From assembly GCA_947625135.1 (NCBI GenBank), contig CANQNE010000002.1, positions 1 to 64,000 of the forward strand: DNA of 64,000 bases. The letters run 5' to 3'. The notes beneath the pieces are model-generated. The model worked only from the letters and a program-made list of their open reading frames with translations, was not told where the DNA came from and did not search any database. The stretch comes from an uncultured Lachnospiraceae bacterium. GTDB taxonomy: Bacteria > Bacillota > Clostridia > Lachnospirales > Lachnospiraceae. Numbering within the stretch: position 1 is the first letter of the stretch; each line of letters begins with the position of its first letter. Shown here in pieces: positions 60,845-64,000 of this stretch. Position numbers and translations under genes: made by a program.

Positions 60845-62200
60845 TTATTCTGCCTTTCCGAGAATTGCGTTCAGGAAGTCTCTTCCATTTAATTTTACAA
60901 TTTCTACAGAAACTTGTAAAGTATTTTTCAGCTCCTCCACGGTAATATCGTCCAAAAAACAATCCTCCTGGGCCCGGAGCATATTGGCGGGAAGCAAAAG
61001 CCTTTCCCCCAGAGGCTTTCCGGCAAGCTGTGTGAGCAGATCCTGTCCGGTGATCAGCCCGGATACTGTGATCATTTGACCGAAAAAGCAATTCTCGATC
61101 TCATATACATGGACAGTAAGATCCGGACACTGGGCCATGACCCGTTCGGCCATGGCTTTGACGGAAGGATATGCCAGTCTGCCCGTGGCAATGGAACAGC
61201 TCTGTTTCTCCGACGGGATCATGTTGGGAGACTGCGCCTCCCCCAAAATCGTATTTTCAAAATATTCTTTATAGGCCTCCTCAAATTCATTGAGGAAGGA
61301 ACGCATCATCCCCACACCGTTTTCTATCTGCAGATAGCCGTCATATATCTCCTCCTCAGGGAACGGCTCCCCTGCCAGAATATACCACTCGTCGGAGGCA
61401 TGAATAAAATGCAGGCCCCATTTTTGGTAAAATATCTTCTGTCTGTCTCGGATCAGTTCCAGTACTTTTTTCGCGTCCTCACGGGTAAAGGGTTCCAGTG
61501 GATACAAGCCCTCCCTGTATTTTGTCAGTCCTACCGGCACTACGGACACACTCTTTAAGTGGGGCAGATAACCGGAAAGATCTTCAATGGTACGGACCAG
61601 TTCCTCTCCGTCGTTGACGCCCTTGCAGAGTACGATCTGCCCGTTCATTTCTGTTCCCGCCTGATATAAACGTGCTACCTTTTGAAGGGCTTCCCCCGCG
61701 AACCGGTTGTTCAGCATCCGGCATCGAAGCTGCGGATTGGTCGTGTGAAAAGAAATATTGATCGGAGCCAGCTTATAGCGGATGATCCGGTCAATATCAC
61801 TGTCGGACATATTCGTCAGCGTCACATAATTTCCCTGCAGAAAGGACAAACGGGAATCGTCATCCTTGAAATACAGGGTGTCCCGCATGCCGGAAGGCAT
61901 CTGGTCGATGAAGCAGAAAATACATTTATTCCGGCAGGAGCGGTATTCGTCCATGAGCGTATTTTCAAACAGGATGCCCAGTTCCTCATCCTCGTCCTTT
62001 TCTACCTGCAGCAGCCATTCCTCCTGATCCTGTTTCCGGATCAGCACCTCGATATAGGTGTCCTCCGACAGATAGTGATAATCAAAAATATCTTCGATCT
62101 CCTGTCCGTTAATAGCCAGCAGCACATCGCCCGCTTCGATTTCCAGCTCCTCGGCAATGCTGCCCGGCAAAACGCTGCTGATGACATGTTCATGATTCAT
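60845..62200 (-). CDS. DUF512 radical-SAM-like protein with N-terminal PDZ domain
   Basis: A 451-aa protein. The N-terminal PDZ-like part (about 5-60) includes SVLPGSIAEELEIEAGDVLLAINGQEI. A CRNKCIFC cysteine cluster (C-x3-C-x2-C, about 90-97) matches the radical-SAM-like motif of this family, and the C-terminal DUF512 domain covers about 250-450. The family is widespread in Clostridia and Cyanobacteria, often beside der (EngA), and its reaction is unknown. GGAGG precedes MNHEHV, so the longer frame is dismissed. It touches der with a 3-bp gap. Confidence 0.88.
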   Translation of the reverse strand: MNHEHVISSVLPGSIAEELEIEAGDVLLAINGQEIEDIFDYHYLSEDTYIEVLIRKQDQEEWLLQVEKDEDEELGILFENTLMDEYRSCRNKCIFCFIDQMPSGMRDTLYFKDDDSRLSFLQGNYVTLTNMSDSDIDRIIRYKLAPINISFHTTNPQLRCRMLNNRFAGEALQKVARLYQAGTEMNGQIVLCKGVNDGEELVRTIEDLSGYLPHLKSVSVVPVGLTKYREGLYPLEPFTREDAKKVLELIRDRQKIFYQKWGLHFIHASDEWYILAGEPFPEEEIYDGYLQIENGVGMMRSFLNEFEEAYKEYFENTILGEAQSPNMIPSEKQSCSIATGRLAYPSVKAMAERVMAQCPDLTVHVYEIENCFFGQMITVSGLITGQDLLTQLAGKPLGERLLLPANMLRAQEDCFLDDITVEELKNTLQVSVEIVKLNGRDFLNAILGKAE

Positions 62201-62213
62201 AGAAATCCTCCGT

Positions 62214-63080
62214 TCAAATCGCAGGGGCTGTTTCATCCCGGATAGCCATAAATGCGGAGAGCGCGCCCCGCTTCCCGTGGCTTGCCCGATGGGAATGAAG
62301 CAGCGTCGGATTACAACAAGTGCAGATATCCGTGACCTGAAGATGCGCAGGCAGGATCCCTGCCTCCGTCAGTACAAACTCATTGGCTTTCCACAGATCC
62401 AGCTGGTACTTTCCATTGTCTTTCCGATAAAAAATCTGCGGATGATATTTCTCCGGAAACGATTCCCGGAACTGCAGGATCACATCTTCGCTCACCTCAT
62501 AACAGTCCCGGCATATAGACGGGCCGATCGCCGCATATACCTGTGACGGCAGCGTGCCGTACGCTCTGTGCATCACATCCAGCGTTTTCCTTCCGATATG
62601 CCCGACTGTTCCCCGCCATCCGGAATGAGAAAGGCCGATCGCCTTATGTACCGGATCTACAAAATACAGCGGAACACAATCTGCAAATGAAGTGGTAAGC
62701 ACCACTCCCGGGATATTTGTCACCAGCCCGTCCACATCCGTGTAATCCCGCTCTTTCCCATACCCTTTTCCAATATCTTCCTTCGTTACCACACGCACGT
62801 TGGTGGTATGGGTCTGCTGAGACATGACGATCCGTTCCGGATCGGCGCCGATGGCAGTGACAAAAAGCCGGAGATTTTCTTTTACATTGGCCGGATCATC
62901 TCCCTGACCGTAACTGAAATTCATTTCTCCCAGATATCCGGGACTGACCCCGCCGATGCGGGTGGAAAATCCCTGTATCACCATACCGGTCTGCTCCAGA
63001 AGTGGAAATACCAGATAGGGAATTTGGTTCTTCACCCGCAGCGCAAGCACCGGCTCTTTATATTTTCTTTTAAATTCCAT
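62214..63080 (-). CDS. pgeF: YfiH/PgeF-family laccase-domain protein
   Basis: A 288-aa protein of the laccase-domain (DUF152) family, which acts on purine nucleosides or proofreads wall precursors (PgeF). Zinc-site residues are visible as MSQQTHTTNV (His), TSFADCVPLYFVD (Cys) and GLSHSGWRGTVG (His). The start with GGGAG upstream can be this ATG or the one a codon earlier. It has a 13-bp gap to the DUF512 gene. Confidence 0.92.
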   Translation of the reverse strand: MEFKRKYKEPVLALRVKNQIPYLVFPLLEQTGMVIQGFSTRIGGVSPGYLGEMNFSYGQGDDPANVKENLRLFVTAIGADPERIVMSQQTHTTNVRVVTKEDIGKGYGKERDYTDVDGLVTNIPGVVLTTSFADCVPLYFVDPVHKAIGLSHSGWRGTVGHIGRKTLDVMHRAYGTLPSQVYAAIGPSICRDCYEVSEDVILQFRESFPEKYHPQIFYRKDNGKYQLDLWKANEFVLTEAGILPAHLQVTDICTCCNPTLLHSHRASHGKRGALSAFMAIRDETAPAI

Positions 63081-63131
63081 CATAACTCCCATTTTTATAT
63101 GATCTTTTTACTGCTTCTTACAAGTCCGCCT

Positions 63132-63509
63132 TTATCTCCAATTATAAGGAAACGCGTCTTCAATATGCCGGATCTGATTTCCAAGGATCTCGATCACATC
63201 AAATCTGCAGGAAATCCGTTCCCAGATCCCATGGGCGGCAAGATATTGGGCGGCGGCTCTGGAAATACGCCGCTGTTTTGCAAGGTTCACCGCCTCCGCA
63301 GGCGCGCCGCAAGCGCCGTTCTTCCGGTATTTTACCTCTACAAACACCAGCACTTCTCCCTGCAGGGCGATAATGTCGATCTCACTTTGACGGATGCGGT
63401 AATTCTGCTCCAGAATCTTATAGCCCTGCCGCTTCAGATAGTCAGCCGCCAGATTCTCATAGACCGCGCCGATCCTTCGCAAATTTTGATCTGATTTTTG
63501 ATATGCCAT
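63132..63509 (-). CDS. yraN: YraN/UPF0102 endonuclease-fold protein
   Basis: A 125-aa protein with a restriction-endonuclease-like fold. The core reads GAVYENLAADYLKRQGYKIL, then EIDIIALQGEVLVFVEVKYR (the D-x(n)-ExK motif), and SCRFDVIEIL. Family function is unresolved. It is encoded after rnhB, as in many Firmicutes. GGAGG precedes MAYQKSDQN, so the short upstream extension is not used. Confidence 0.9.
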   Translation of the reverse strand: MAYQKSDQNLRRIGAVYENLAADYLKRQGYKILEQNYRIRQSEIDIIALQGEVLVFVEVKYRKNGACGAPAEAVNLAKQRRISRAAAQYLAAHGIWERISCRFDVIEILGNQIRHIEDAFPYNWR

Positions 63510-63562
63510 ACCATCCTCCATCCGGCGCGGATACGCAGCGGGACAATGTGCCTCCGGCGCAT

Positions 63563-64000
63563 TTACGTAAAGTTTCCGATAAAACTGTGTCTATGTATGG
63601 GACAGGGGCCGTATTTCCGCAGTGCGGCAATATGCTCCTGGCTGCCGTAGCCTTTGTTTTTGGCAAATCCATACTGAGGAAACAGGGAATCGTATTCTTC
63701 CATCATCCGATCCCTTGTCACCTTGGCCACAATACTTGCCGCCGCGATGGTCAGACTTTTGGCGTCACCGTGAATGATGGGGATCTGCTTCATAGACAGT
63801 CCCGGAATGGTAACGGCGTCGTTCAAGAGCAGATCAGGCGTCAGGGGCAGCTTTGATACCGCCTCCCGCATTGCCTCGTAAGTCGCCTGCAGAATGTTGA
63901 TCTCGTCGATCCGCTGATGGCTGACGCAGCCGATGCCAACGCCCACTGCCTGCCGGAGTATCTCTTCATAAAGTGTCTCACGGACATGCGCGGACAATTT
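63563..64000 (-). CDS. rnhB: Ribonuclease HII (partial, C-terminal part)
   Basis: The visible part (about 145 codons) is the C-terminal portion; the N-terminal region with the first catalytic acids lies past the right edge. Characteristic segments are HGDAKSLTIAAASIVAKVTRDRMM and GFAKNKGYGSQEHIAALRKYGPCPIHRHSF. It removes ribonucleotides from DNA and heads the rnhB-yraN-pgeF-DUF512-der-plsY-gpsA run. Confidence 0.93.
   Translation of the reverse strand, partial: KLSAHVRETLYEEILRQAVGVGIGCVSHQRIDEINILQATYEAMREAVSKLPLTPDLLLNDAVTIPGLSMKQIPIIHGDAKSLTIAAASIVAKVTRDRMMEEYDSLFPQYGFAKNKGYGSQEHIAALRKYGPCPIHRHSFIGNFT

Noticed and set aside
59618..60892. 424-aa open frame opposite der
   Set aside because: Antisense to both G domains of Der; no start signal.
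1..64000. CRISPR array, tRNA, rRNA, prophage or toxin-antitoxin module
   Set aside because: No spaced direct repeats, no cloverleaf-like segments in the gaps, no phage structural genes and no recognisable toxin pair were seen.

Overview
The window looks like an ordinary chromosomal stretch of an anaerobic, endospore-forming Lachnospiraceae-type Clostridia genome. The evidence is its gene content: spoIVA, the yqfC-yqfD pair, CotF-like coat proteins, an L27 precursor with its Prp protease, a rubrerythrin, the HisZ/short-HisG arrangement and a FabT-like MarR regulator. Genus cannot be fixed from sequence alone. Coding is dense. All but three genes lie on the minus strand; the exceptions are the recombinase at the left edge and two small coat genes near 25.3-25.7 kb. 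I see no insertion sequence, prophage, CRISPR array, tRNA or rRNA.

Layout, left to right. A truncated PP-loop ATPase is followed by a XerS-like tyrosine recombinase whose 5' leader holds a dif-like inverted repeat. Then come yhbY-nadD-yqeK-rsfS with a GH28 pectin-type lipoprotein at the tail, and rplU-prp-rpmA-obgE. A zinc-ribbon membrane protein and RNase G follow, with the paired radical-SAM proteins of the TIGR03936/TIGR03960 type. A partial histidine operon (hisZ-hisG-hisD-hisB-hisIE) is next, the last gene carrying an extra HisF-like domain. From 18 to 25 kb lie recU and RNA-modification genes (two pseudouridine synthases and an rRNA methylase), a YgiQ radical-SAM protein, a HAD hydrolase and an M23 peptidase. 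Then come the cotF-like pair, fabT-acpP with a cluster of palindromic operators, nfo, rubrerythrin and carAB.

From 33 to 42 kb are a MATE transporter, a SpoIID-like/peptidoglycan-binding protein, two membrane-anchored proteins of unknown role, a SpoVB/MurJ-type flippase, ybeY-phoH-yqfD-yqfC and galE. Then come rpsU (too short for most ORF callers), alaS with a 47-aa membrane ORF overlapping its start, rnhA, purine/methylthioadenosine salvage genes and spoIVA. A complete phosphate regulon follows (pstS-pstC-pstA-pstB-phoU-phoP-phoR) with a Pho-box-like promoter. The right end carries rnhB-yraN-pgeF-DUF512-der-plsY-gpsA, closed by a strong terminator.

No wholly new multi-gene system is evident. 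The observations I rate highest are the dif-like site inside the leader of the XerS-like gene, the three FabT-like operators and long structured leader before acpP, the degenerate HisF-like barrel fused to HisIE, a U7-ended hairpin that abuts the start codon and holds the ribosome-binding site of the SpoIID-like gene, and Pho-box-like repeats plus a 20-bp palindrome at the pstS promoter. All functional statements rest on motif recognition by eye. No database search was run.
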